Assembly: GCA_036001325.1 (NCBI GenBank)
Contig: DASYUK010000330.1
Coordinates: forward strand, 1 to 46,593
Direction: 5' to 3'
DNA: 46,593 nt
From: DASVHS01 sp036001325
GTDB lineage: Bacteria > Acidobacteriota > Thermoanaerobaculia > Gp7-AA8
Position numbers and translations under genes: made by a program. The notes beneath the pieces were generated by a model. That model was not told the origin of the DNA. It worked only from the letters and a program-made list of their open reading frames with translations, and made no database searches. This document shows positions 16,302 to 23,188 of this stretch, in pieces; the first letter of the stretch is position 1, and every line of letters begins with the position of its first letter.

Positions 16302-16614
16302 GGGGTCAGGTCTTTGTTTTTCACTTTTTTCCTACCGCCTGCAGAAAAGAGAAGAAAGGAAATACTTGACCCGACAGCTTGCCTGCGTTCGCGGCGATGA
16401 GGAGCACGCCGCACGCGTCGATCGATGACGTCGACCGCCGGCATGCTGGTGTTACGTTCTTGCACACGCGAAAGAGAGTGACCCGTCTGTACAGCGGCGG
16501 CGATGAGGAGCGCCGTCGTGATCGCGATGGCGCGATCCTCGACCGCCGCAGAGAACTTGTTTCCCTTTTTTCTCCAGGCGGTAGAAAAAAAGTGAAAAGT
16601 AAAGACCTGACCCC
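16302..16614. mobile_element. 313-bp element with 47-bp inverted ends (MITE-like)
   Basis: This fills the gene-free stretch between scoB and the GlsB-like gene. Both ends begin GGGGTCAGGTCTTT, then TTTTCACTTTTTT, then CTACCGCCTG and an A-rich run, in inverted orientation over about 47 bp with few mismatches. The core contains a 15-bp direct repeat (16391-16405 and 16497-16511) but no credible transposase; no His-x-His or Tyr motif of the IS200/RAYT type is seen. I associate ends of this kind with REP-associated transposase elements, from memory only. Right of it, ATTCAGGCG occurs twice (16615 and 16629), possibly a partial duplication at the insertion site. Confidence 0.72.
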
Positions 16615-16630
16615 ATTCAGGCGGCGCCAT

Positions 16631-16882
16631 TCAGGCGCGGCGGATGAGGCGCAACAAAAACAGCAACACCAGCGCACCGACGAACGCCACGATGATTTGA
16701 CCGATCAATCCACCGGCGGAGATGCCGAGGAGACCGAAGATCCATCCGCCGAGGAGCGCGCCGATGACGCCGACGATCATGTCGCCGACGATGCCGTAGC
16801 CGCCGCCGCGCATCACTTTGCCGGCCAGCCATCCGGCAATGAGTCCAACCAGAAGAAACCAGATCAGACCTTCTGCGGTCAT
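16631..16882 (-). CDS. GlsB/YeaQ/YmgE family small membrane protein
   Basis: 83 residues from ATG 16882, with a strong AGGAGGAAG ribosome site. Three hydrophobic Gly-rich helices (FLLVGLIAGWLAGKVM, IVGDMIVGVIGALLGGWIFG, IIVAFVGALVLLFLLRLI) match the transglycosylase-associated protein family of stress-induced inner-membrane proteins; the biochemical role is unknown. It is divergent from the GntR regulator, so the operator between them could control both. Confidence 0.9.
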   Translation of the reverse strand: MTAEGLIWFLLVGLIAGWLAGKVMRGGGYGIVGDMIVGVIGALLGGWIFGLLGISAGGLIGQIIVAFVGALVLLFLLRLIRRA

Positions 16883-16929
16883 AACTTCCTCCTCTTCGCG
16901 GCCGGACTCTGCGATTTCGATGCCTCCAC

Positions 16930-16968
16930 TTGACAAATCGCGATCATTGTACTAATTTACTAGTACAA
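16930..16968 (+). promoter_or_regulatory. Promoter with GntR/YtrA-type operator
   Basis: TTGACA (16930-16935), a 17-bp spacer and TAATTT (16953-16958) form a textbook sigma70-type promoter. A perfect inverted repeat, TTGTACTA-N6-TAGTACAA (16947-16968), covers the -10 and has the shape of YtrA-subfamily operators. On the minus strand the same palindrome contains TACAAT, a possible -10 for the divergent GlsB-like gene. Autorepression by the adjacent regulator is the natural reading. Confidence 0.82.
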
Positions 16969-16978
16969 GAGTGCAGCA

Positions 16979-17365
16979 ATGACTGCTCCGGTGCAAATCG
17001 ATCCCCGCGACCCGACGCCCATCTACGCGCAGCTCGACCGGGCCATTCGGGTCGCCATCGCACACGGGAAGTTGAAGGCGGGAGATCAGCTCCCGACCGT
17101 GCGCCAGCTCGCGGTCGACCTTCGCGTCAATGCCAATACGGTCGCGAAGGTCTACCTCGCGTTGGAGCGCGAAGGAATCGTCGAGACCAAGCGCGGAGTC
17201 GGAACGTTCATCTCCGGCCTGCGCCCTCCGGCGATTCACGACGCCCATCGCGAGCGGCGCCTGAAGGAGATCGTCGATCGCCTCCTCACCGACGCCGCAT
17301 CGATCGGTTTTTCACCGCGCGAGATCTCCCGTTATCTCTCGCGTCGAGTGAAGGAAGGAGACTAG
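16979..17365 (+). CDS. GntR-family regulator, YtrA subfamily
   Basis: 128 residues, short as in the YtrA subfamily. The N-terminal winged helix (about 8-78) includes PIYAQLDRAIRVAIAHGKL, the recognition region LRVNANTVAKVYLALEREG and the wing GVGTFISG. The remaining 50 residues are a small helical dimerisation tail with no ligand-binding UTRA or FCD domain. It starts 11 nt after the palindromic operator. The next gene begins 2 nt after its stop, so it regulates an SPFH membrane protein rather than the ABC transporter that usually accompanies YtrA. Confidence 0.92.
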   Translation: MTAPVQIDPRDPTPIYAQLDRAIRVAIAHGKLKAGDQLPTVRQLAVDLRVNANTVAKVYLALEREGIVETKRGVGTFISGLRPPAIHDAHRERRLKEIVDRLLTDAASIGFSPREISRYLSRRVKEGD

Positions 17366-17367
17366 TC

Positions 17368-18291
17368 ATGATTTTCGTCCCGCCCCTCAGCAAAGAGCCC
17401 AGATCCGGCGCCCTGGCCGATATGCGCATCAACGTCGTGGCCGTCCTGGTGTTTCTGGTCGTGAGCATCGCCGGCCTCGTCATCGGCATCAAAACGCGCA
17501 ACCCGTTCTGGTTCGTCGGCGGTCTCGTTCTGGCGTGGATCCTCTCGCTGTCACCGAAGATCGCCAAGCAATGGGAGAAGGCCATCGTCCTCCGGCTCGG
17601 AAAGTACGTCGGCATTCGCGGTCCCGGCTTGTTCTGGATCGTTCCGCTGATCGACACCATCTCGATGTACATCGATCAGCGCGTGATCACGACGAGCTTC
17701 GCCGCCGAGCAGACGCTGACATCCGACACTGTGCCGGTGAACGTCGACGCTGTGCTGTTCTGGATGGTGTACGACCCGGAGAAGGCCGCACTCGAGGTGC
17801 AGGCATATCAGGACGCGGTGAGCTGGGCTTCGCAGACCGCACTGCGCGACATCATCGGCCGCACGTATTTGACCGATCTTCTGCGCGGGCGCGAGAAGAT
17901 CGAAGAAGAGCTGCAGCATCTGATCGACAGTCGCTCGAACCCGTGGGGTGTCACGGTGCAGTCGGTGGAGATGCGCGACGTCGTAATTCCCGATGCGCTG
18001 CAGGACGCCATGTCGCGCGAAGCACAAGCCGCGCGCGAGAAACAAGCCCGCGTGATCCTCGGTCAGGCGGAGGTCGAGATCGCGAAGTTGTTCAAGGAAG
18101 CGTCGGTTTCATATCACGACAATCCAACCGCGCTTCATCTCCGCGCGATGAACATGCTCTACGAAGGGCTCAAGGAGAAGGGCGCACTGATGCTGGTGCC
18201 CAGCACCGCGGTCGAATCGATGGGCATGGGCGGGCTTCTCGGCGCCGCGGCGCTGCGACAGCAGAAGCTTGCCGGCGGAGAGGAAACGTAG
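17368..18291 (+). CDS. SPFH/stomatin-like (slipin) membrane protein
   Basis: 307 residues from ATG 17368 with an AAGGAAGGAG ribosome site. A short cytoplasmic N-terminus is followed by a pair of hydrophobic helices (about 23-68). The SPFH domain (70-240) includes RPGLFW-like RGPGLFWIVPLIDT, DQRVITTSF and the VQSVEMRDVVIPDALQDAM signature of slipins. An Ala/Glu-rich coiled segment (REAQAAREKQARVILGQAEVE) should drive oligomer ring formation. No NfeD-type partner gene is adjacent. It is likely to organise membrane microdomains or regulate a protease; the regulator upstream suggests membrane-stress control. Confidence 0.9.
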   Translation: MIFVPPLSKEPRSGALADMRINVVAVLVFLVVSIAGLVIGIKTRNPFWFVGGLVLAWILSLSPKIAKQWEKAIVLRLGKYVGIRGPGLFWIVPLIDTISMYIDQRVITTSFAAEQTLTSDTVPVNVDAVLFWMVYDPEKAALEVQAYQDAVSWASQTALRDIIGRTYLTDLLRGREKIEEELQHLIDSRSNPWGVTVQSVEMRDVVIPDALQDAMSREAQAAREKQARVILGQAEVEIAKLFKEASVSYHDNPTALHLRAMNMLYEGLKEKGALMLVPSTAVESMGMGGLLGAAALRQQKLAGGEET

Positions 18292-18302
18292 CCGAGGCGC
18301 AT

Positions 18303-18551
18303 ATGTCACGCCGATTGATGTTCTGGCTGATGATCGTGGTCGTATGCGTGCTTATGGTCGTTGCGGTGGCGCCAATTCGGGCCACCGCACCTCCGGCCGA
18401 TCAACTCACACAAGTTCTCTGGCCTGCCCTCATGCAAACCGCGTGTGGCACGGTAGTCGTCGTGGTGATCGTCAGGATTGTCGAAGCATTGCAGATCGAT
18501 GGCGGCGGCGAGCCGCCGCACTCCAAGGCTACGCCGCGTCCGCAGCCGTAG
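18303..18551 (+). CDS. Small two-helix membrane protein with repeat-encoded C-terminus
   Basis: 82 residues from ATG 18303, 11 nt after the SPFH stop. Two hydrophobic segments are visible (LMFWLMIVVVCVLMVVAVAP and GTVVVVVIVRIVEAL). The last 17 residues (GGGEPPHSKATPRPQP end) are encoded by hairpin repeat copy 2, which probably replaced an earlier stop. It overlaps the convergent lspA gene by 23 nt. No family is recognised; it may simply be a co-transcribed inner-membrane peptide. Confidence 0.5.
   Translation: MSRRLMFWLMIVVVCVLMVVAVAPIRATAPPADQLTQVLWPALMQTACGTVVVVVIVRIVEALQIDGGGEPPHSKATPRPQP
18499..18534 (+). repeat. GGCGGC hairpin repeat with ACTCCAAGGCTACGCC tail, copy 2
   Basis: The hairpin TGGCGGCGGCGAGCCGCCGC is followed by ACTCCAAGGCTACGCC. 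It matches copy 1 (8313-8344, opposite strand) over the hairpin and ACTCCAAG. It sits where two convergent genes end: it encodes the tail of the small membrane protein, and the CTA of its GGCTACG is the lspA stop codon read on the minus strand. Confidence 0.75.
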
Positions 18552-19044
18552 CGGCGGTCTTCTCTTCCGGCTTGCGTCGCATGTCGAGGAAAAGCAGGCC
18601 GATGCCGATGCAGATCGCGGAGTCGGCGACGTTGAACGCCGGCCAGTGATGCTCGCGACCGCCCCACGAGACATACACGTCGAGGAAATCGACGACGTAC
18701 TTGAAGCGAAAGCGATCGAGCAGATTGCCGATCGCGCCGCCGAGGATCAGATGCAGTCCTGATTGCAGAAGCCGATCGGTGACGGCGGAGCGGAGCGCGT
18801 AAACGACCACGACGCAGAACACGCCGATCGCGCCGGCGTTGAGGAGCAGCGGAACGAGCTGCGACTCCGCGTTCGCTCCAATTCCGAATGCCGCACCGGT
18901 GTTGCGCACGTGCACGATCTGAAAGAAGTTCGGGATGATCTGGATGGCTTCGTGTGTGTCGATGCTCGCGCTGACGAGCCACTTGCTCCAGGCATCGAGC
19001 ACGATGACACTGAGGGAGATACTGAGGTAGTGGATCCGTTTCAA
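18529..19044 (-). CDS. lspA: Lipoprotein signal peptidase
   Basis: 171 residues with four membrane helices, normal for this inner-membrane aspartyl peptidase that cleaves prolipoproteins before the lipidated Cys. The conserved VRNTGAAFGI block is at 47-55. The catalytic aspartates are Asp119 (VVDF) and Asp141 (FNVADSAI). The C-terminal tail (KTAATAADAA) runs into the hairpin repeat. The ATG overlaps the ispG stop by 4 nt. The lipoprotein at 11258-11926 would be one of its substrates. Confidence 0.94.
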   Translation of the reverse strand: MKRIHYLSISLSVIVLDAWSKWLVSASIDTHEAIQIIPNFFQIVHVRNTGAAFGIGANAESQLVPLLLNAGAIGVFCVVVVYALRSAVTDRLLQSGLHLILGGAIGNLLDRFRFKYVVDFLDVYVSWGGREHHWPAFNVADSAICIGIGLLFLDMRRKPEEKTAATAADAA

Positions 19045-20180
19045 CGAATTGACCGTTCCTCGATCAGCCGGTCCAGCTCCGCGCGGAGCCTGCCGAGGAT
19101 CTCATCGTATGTGTATTGTCCGAGCGATTGCGGCCCGCGTTTGAGATTGACGAAACTCGGCGCGCACCACATACCGAGGTCGGCGTCGTCCGTTTCACCC
19201 GGTCCGTTCACGCGGCAGCCCATCACGGCGATCGTAATGTCATGCTGCTTCGCGTATTCGGTCATTTCGCGAACGTTTTGCGCCAGATCGATGAAGGCCT
19301 CGTTCTCCACGCGCGAGCACGACGGACAACTGATGATGTTCAGTCCCTTGTGCTCGAAGCGAGGAACGGAGCGAAAGCGTCCGTGCTCGATGTCTTCGAG
19401 GATCTGACGGCCGACCGCGATTTCGTCGCCCTTGCGCTCGAAGGGAAGCGTGAGCGAGACGCGGATCGTGTCGCCGATGTTGCGCGTGAGCAGTTGCTCG
19501 AACGCGATGCGCGTCTTGATCACGCCGTCCGGCGGCATCCCCGCCTCCGTGACGCCGAGATGCAGCGGCACATCAGGGCGCTCTTCGGCGAAAAGGATGT
19601 TCGCGTCGATGACTTTGTTGGGATCGGAATCCTTGATCGAGACGACGTAGCGATCGAAGCCGAGATCATCGAGCATCGCGCAGTGTTCGAGCGCTGACTC
19701 GACCATCGGCGTGATCGAATCGCCTTTCGGGTACTTATCGAGCTTCTCCGGATCGACCGAGCCGGCGTTCACGCCGATGCGCATGGCGCAATCGTTCGCG
19801 CGCGCGACGTCGACGAGGTAGCGAACTTTTTCACCCACCGGCTTCTGCCGCTCGAGGTGATAAAGATGGCCCGGGTTGTAGCGAAGCTTCTGAACGTACG
19901 GCGCGACCTTCTCGGCGAGCCGGTAGTTCTCCTGAAGATCGATGACCAGATTCGCGTTCGGGCGCGCTTTGCGGATCTCGGCGAGCGCAGCGACGTCCTT
20001 CGGATTGTCGACGGCGATGCGGATGACGTCGGCATGCGCGGCCTCGAGCAACTCGACCTGCCGGATCGTGGCGTCGATGTCCTGCGTGCGGGTAGCGGCC
20101 ATCGACTGCACGGCGATCGGGTTGCTTCCTCCGATCATCACGTTGCCGATGCGCACTTCGCGGCTGGGCCTGGGTGTCAC
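19041..20180 (-). CDS. ispG: 4-hydroxy-3-methylbut-2-enyl diphosphate synthase
   Basis: 379 residues with a GTG start at 20180, where homology begins (REVRIGNVMIGGSNPIAVQSM). IspG carries out the penultimate step of the MEP isoprenoid pathway (MEcPP to HMBPP) with a 4Fe-4S cluster. The three cluster cysteines are Cys285, Cys288 (SCPSC) and Cys322 (MGCRVNGPGE); the fourth ligand is the Glu of NGPGE. The length fits the short bacterial form with no inserted domain. It is probably transcribed with lspA. Confidence 0.95.
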   Translation of the reverse strand: MTPRPSREVRIGNVMIGGSNPIAVQSMAATRTQDIDATIRQVELLEAAHADVIRIAVDNPKDVAALAEIRKARPNANLVIDLQENYRLAEKVAPYVQKLRYNPGHLYHLERQKPVGEKVRYLVDVARANDCAMRIGVNAGSVDPEKLDKYPKGDSITPMVESALEHCAMLDDLGFDRYVVSIKDSDPNKVIDANILFAEERPDVPLHLGVTEAGMPPDGVIKTRIAFEQLLTRNIGDTIRVSLTLPFERKGDEIAVGRQILEDIEHGRFRSVPRFEHKGLNIISCPSCSRVENEAFIDLAQNVREMTEYAKQHDITIAVMGCRVNGPGETDDADLGMWCAPSFVNLKRGPQSLGQYTYDEILGRLRAELDRLIEERSIR

Positions 20181-20248
20181 GGGGTAATCAACAGAATTGC
20201 CGCCATGTCATTCCGTCGCCGCGGCGGCTTCTCTCATGATGACACGGG

Positions 20249-20932
20249 TTACCAGACGAGTTTCAGGGCCGTGGCGGCGAGCTTCGCGATCGGTGCCATC
20301 CGCCGGCAGTGCGCTGCGAAGTCGTTGAGGAACGAGCTGCTGCACACGTCGACGTTCTTCAGCGGAGTCGAAAAGACGAAATCGGTCCGCTTCAGCGCGT
20401 CGATGTCTTTGTGTTCCGGATCGAATCCTCGCGGCGGTCGTTTCAATGTTCCGCCTTCGATCGGAAGTCCAGAACGCTTGACCGCTTTCCATTCCGGAGA
20501 GCTGGAGGCGATTGCCTCGCGCACACGAAGCAGCGCGGTCGGGTCGGGATGCCAGATGCCCGCGGCAGCGAAGCATTTGTCCGGCTCGAGATGGAGATAG
20601 AAGCCCGGAACGCTCGGCGCTTTCTTCGCCTTCTCATGAAAGAAATGGACGCCGACGTGCGTCTTGTATGGCGATTTGTCGCGAGAAAAACGTGTGTCGC
20701 GATAGATGCGAAACATCGATCCGCCGACCGGCCGCGGATCCGCGACGAGATGGGATGAGATCCTGGTCAGCGGCACGCCGAAGTCGCTGATGAATCGCAG
20801 CACAGGATCGCGAACGTCGTTTTCGTAGCGCCCCTTGTTGGCGGCGAACCACTCGCGGTCGTTGTTTTCTCGCAGCTCGCTTAGAAACGAAAACAGTTCA
20901 GGAGTGAAGTAGGGCTTCATCCTCGCGATCAT
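20249..20932 (-). CDS. DUF2461 family protein
   Basis: 228 residues. The whole length follows the DUF2461/TIGR02453 pattern: FTPELFSFLSELRENNDREWF at the N-terminus, then MFRIYRDTRFSRDKSPYKTHVG, YLHLEPDKCFAAAGIWHPD and a closing LKRPPRGFDPEHKDIDALKR stretch. These proteins are widespread in bacteria and fungi, and their activity is unknown. ATG 20932 is used, with MKPYF at 20920 as an alternative. The start overlaps the stop of the broken GNAT gene. Confidence 0.9.
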   Translation of the reverse strand: MIARMKPYFTPELFSFLSELRENNDREWFAANKGRYENDVRDPVLRFISDFGVPLTRISSHLVADPRPVGGSMFRIYRDTRFSRDKSPYKTHVGVHFFHEKAKKAPSVPGFYLHLEPDKCFAAAGIWHPDPTALLRVREAIASSSPEWKAVKRSGLPIEGGTLKRPPRGFDPEHKDIDALKRTDFVFSTPLKNVDVCSSSFLNDFAAHCRRMAPIAKLAATALKLVW

Positions 20933-21288
20933 AAGACGACGGCGTGTAGATCACGGTCATTCGGGCTTCGGGTATACGGATCCGGCTTGCAGCGTCTCCG
21001 GCGCGGGCACCTGCTCACGCGCGATGCGCACGCGCTGATCAATTTCGAGACGCCGCGCCCGCGGACGAAGACGTCGCCGACGTAAGCGAACACGGCGTAA
21101 TCGGTGACGACGCGTGCAAATCCCACCTGCTCTTTTCCTTCATACGCGCCGAAACAGATCGCGTTCTCGATCGATCGTTCGACGACATCTCGGGGGATGT
21201 TCGTCGCCCAATACGATTCTTTGCTGAGAAAGTTGTGAATCAGATCGATGTCGAGTCGTGATTTGTCGGTCGAGACCTCGTAGCTCAT
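20929..21288 (-). pseudogene. Truncated GNAT N-acetyltransferase fused to foreign tail
   Basis: From ATG 21288 the first 75 residues (MSYEVSTDKSRLDIDLIHNF to GFARVVTDYAVFAYVGDVFV) are a good GNAT N-terminal half. Homology stops near 21060, at the strand that normally leads into the acetyl-CoA-binding RxxGxG loop. The remaining in-frame codons are Arg-rich and unlike GNAT. In another frame the same DNA reads RLEIDQRVRIAREQ and ends SVYPKPE at 20957, which looks like the true C-terminus of some other protein. A deletion therefore joined a GNAT gene to the end of a second gene. The product lacks the cofactor site and should be inactive. Confidence 0.75.
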
Positions 21289-21293
21289 CGGTC

Positions 21294-21299
21294 TATGAT
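21294..21299 (+). promoter_or_regulatory. TATGAT -10-like element, leaderless candidate
   Basis: TATGAT ends 6 nt before ATG 21306, so transcription would begin at or next to the start codon. The whole intergenic space to the divergent GNAT start is 17 bp. Confidence 0.5.
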
Positions 21300-21305
21300 C
21301 GACAG

Positions 21306-22688
21306 ATGCCGCTCGAGATTTACGACGAAGCGATCCTCCGCCGCGCGTTTCATCACGCCAGCACGTTTCTCCGCGCTCTCCCCAACCGGCCTGTCGCGCC
21401 GAGCGCTCCACGCGATGAGCTGATGCGCGCACTCAATGTTCCGCTGACCGACGATGGGGATGATCCTGCGGCGGTTCTCGATTCACTCGCGGCCGCGGCC
21501 GAGCGCGGAACGATGGCCACTGCCGGTCCGCGATTTTTCGGATTCGTGATCGGCGCATCGCTTCCTGTCACGGTCGCGACGGACTGGATGCTCAGCGCAT
21601 GGGACCAGAACACCGGCATCTACGCCGCCTCGCCGCTCGTCTCAGTCATCGAAGACATCGCCCGCGATTGGCTGCTCGATCTGCTTCGTCTTCCACGCGA
21701 AGCGAGCGCTGGATTTACGACCGGCGGCCAGATGTCGAACTTCACCTGCCTCGCGGCGGCGCGTCACGCCGTTCTGCGCAACGCGGGCTGGAACGTCGAG
21801 GAGCAAGGGCTGCAGGGCGCTCCGAGAATCAACGTGATCGTCACCGATGAAGCGCACATCACGATCTTTGTCGCCCTGCGCTACCTCGGACTCGGCACGA
21901 GCGCCATTCATATCCCGACCGATGAGCAGGGAAGGATGCGCGCGGACGAGCTGCGCGCGACACTCCAGAAGCTCTCGGGACCGACGATCGTCTGCGCGCA
22001 AGCAGGCAATGTGAACACCGGATCATTCGATCCATTGCGCGAGATCGGCGAAGTGACGCGTGAGCGCGGCGCGTGGTTGCACGTCGACGGGGCGTTTGGC
22101 CTCTGGGCGGCAGCGAGTCGCCGGAAGCGGCCGCTGATCGATGGAGCCGAATTGGCCGATTCGTGGGCCACCGACGCGCACAAGTGGCTCAATGTTCCTT
22201 ACGACTGCGGTGTCGCGATCGTCCGCGACTCGGCGGCGCATCGCGCATCGATGACTTCGAGCGCCGCGTACCTCGAGCAAACCAGCGGCAAAGAGCGCGA
22301 CTCGCTCGACTGGGTCCCCGAATTCTCGCGACGCGGGCGTGGCGTCACGGTCTACGCCGCGCTGCGCACACTCGGCCGCCTTGGCGTCGAGGATCTCGTC
22401 GACCGGCTTTGCGATCGCGCGAGGCAGATTGCGGAGCTCCTCGCTCGCGATGACCGCGTGCAGATCCTGAACGACGTCGTCCTCAATCAGGTGCTCCTTC
22501 GCTTCGGTAGCGATCAGCGAACGCGCGAGGTGATCGCGCGCGTGCAGCAGGACGGCACCTGCTGGCTCGGCGGCACGACGTGGCACGGACTCGCGGCGAT
22601 GAGGATCTCGATATCGGGATGGGCGACGACGGAGGAAGACATCGAGCGCAGCGCGGAGGCGATTCTGCGGAGTCTTACTCCGAGGTGA
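21306..22688 (+). CDS. PLP-dependent group II amino-acid decarboxylase
   Basis: 460 residues from ATG 21306 (MPLEIYDEAILRRAF). Fold type I decarboxylase of the DOPA/tryptophan/aspartate/glutamate group: FFGFVIGASLP, the TTGGQMSNFTCLAAAR loop for phosphate binding, WLHVDGAFG with the Asp that contacts the PLP nitrogen, and the Schiff-base Lys293 in TDAHKWLNVPYDCG. The substrate cannot be told from sequence; an aromatic amino acid or aspartate is most likely. It stands alone, not in an operon, and its 3' end overlaps the convergent response-regulator gene by 14 nt. Confidence 0.9.
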   Translation: MPLEIYDEAILRRAFHHASTFLRALPNRPVAPSAPRDELMRALNVPLTDDGDDPAAVLDSLAAAAERGTMATAGPRFFGFVIGASLPVTVATDWMLSAWDQNTGIYAASPLVSVIEDIARDWLLDLLRLPREASAGFTTGGQMSNFTCLAAARHAVLRNAGWNVEEQGLQGAPRINVIVTDEAHITIFVALRYLGLGTSAIHIPTDEQGRMRADELRATLQKLSGPTIVCAQAGNVNTGSFDPLREIGEVTRERGAWLHVDGAFGLWAAASRRKRPLIDGAELADSWATDAHKWLNVPYDCGVAIVRDSAAHRASMTSSAAYLEQTSGKERDSLDWVPEFSRRGRGVTVYAALRTLGRLGVEDLVDRLCDRARQIAELLARDDRVQILNDVVLNQVLLRFGSDQRTREVIARVQQDGTCWLGGTTWHGLAAMRISISGWATTEEDIERSAEAILRSLTPR

Positions 22689-23037
22689 GCACGCGCGTGA
22701 GCGCGTCGACTGCGTTTTTTCTGCTGACGACGTTGAGCTTGTTCTCGCTCAACTTGCGGCGCAGCGTGTCCTCATCCGTGGTGGTCATGATGATCACGTT
22801 GTCGAGTTGATCGCCGACTTCTTCGCGAAGGTACGTCAGCACGCCGAAGCCGCTGTGGCGCGGCATGTCGCTGTCGATGACGATGGCGGCATACTGCTCG
22901 GTCTCGAGCTTTTCGATCGCCTCCCACCCGTCGCAGGCGCGATCGCAGGTGACAGGGAACCGGTCGCCGGCCGCTTCAATCGCCTGCGCGAAGAACGGAT
23001 TCTCCTCAACGATGAGTACCTTGTCCCCTTTTTTCAT
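22675..23037 (-). CDS. Single-domain response regulator (REC)
   Basis: 120 residues, a lone receiver domain. Probable phosphoacceptor Asp55 (AIVIDSDMP); the acidic pocket is VEEN (Glu11/Glu12) instead of the usual Asp pair; Thr85-87 and Lys107 complete the site. No output domain or kinase is adjacent. A TACATT hexamer lies 8 nt before the ATG on the minus strand. CheY-like or phosphorelay use is possible. Confidence 0.88.
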   Translation of the reverse strand: MKKGDKVLIVEENPFFAQAIEAAGDRFPVTCDRACDGWEAIEKLETEQYAAIVIDSDMPRHSGFGVLTYLREEVGDQLDNVIIMTTTDEDTLRRKLSENKLNVVSRKNAVDALTRVLTSE

Positions 23038-23045
23038 AGGGTAGC

Positions 23046-23051
23046 AATGTA
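23046..23051 (-). promoter_or_regulatory. TACATT -10-like element, leaderless candidate
   Basis: On the minus strand TACATT ends 8 nt before ATG 23037, leaving no room for a ribosome-binding site. Confidence 0.42.
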
Positions 23052-23106
23052 CGCCCCCTGCACGATCGAGGCAACCTCGAGTGGAGAGCCGGGCGTCTTC
23101 GCCCGC

Positions 23107-23178
23107 AGCAGTTGCGCGTCTCGCGCGACTGCTGATCGTCGTCGGCCGAGACGGCCGCCGACTGCGGCCGGGACGGCC
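23107..23178. repeat. GC hairpins in the gap between two regulator genes
   Basis: The 151-bp gap between the two regulator genes holds three stems: AGCAGTTGCGCG paired with CGCGCGACTGCT (23107-23133), then CGGCCG-AGA-CGGCCG (23143-23157), and a GCCGG-type stem at about 23166-23178. No coding potential is seen. The stems may end the transcript of the BTAD-REC gene. Confidence 0.55.
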
Positions 23179-23188
23179 GGCGCTCCGC

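Noticed and set aside
16277..16630. Minus-strand frame spanning the 313-bp element, considered as a RAYT transposase
   Set aside because: No His-x-His metal motif or catalytic Tyr context; most of the frame is translated inverted repeat.
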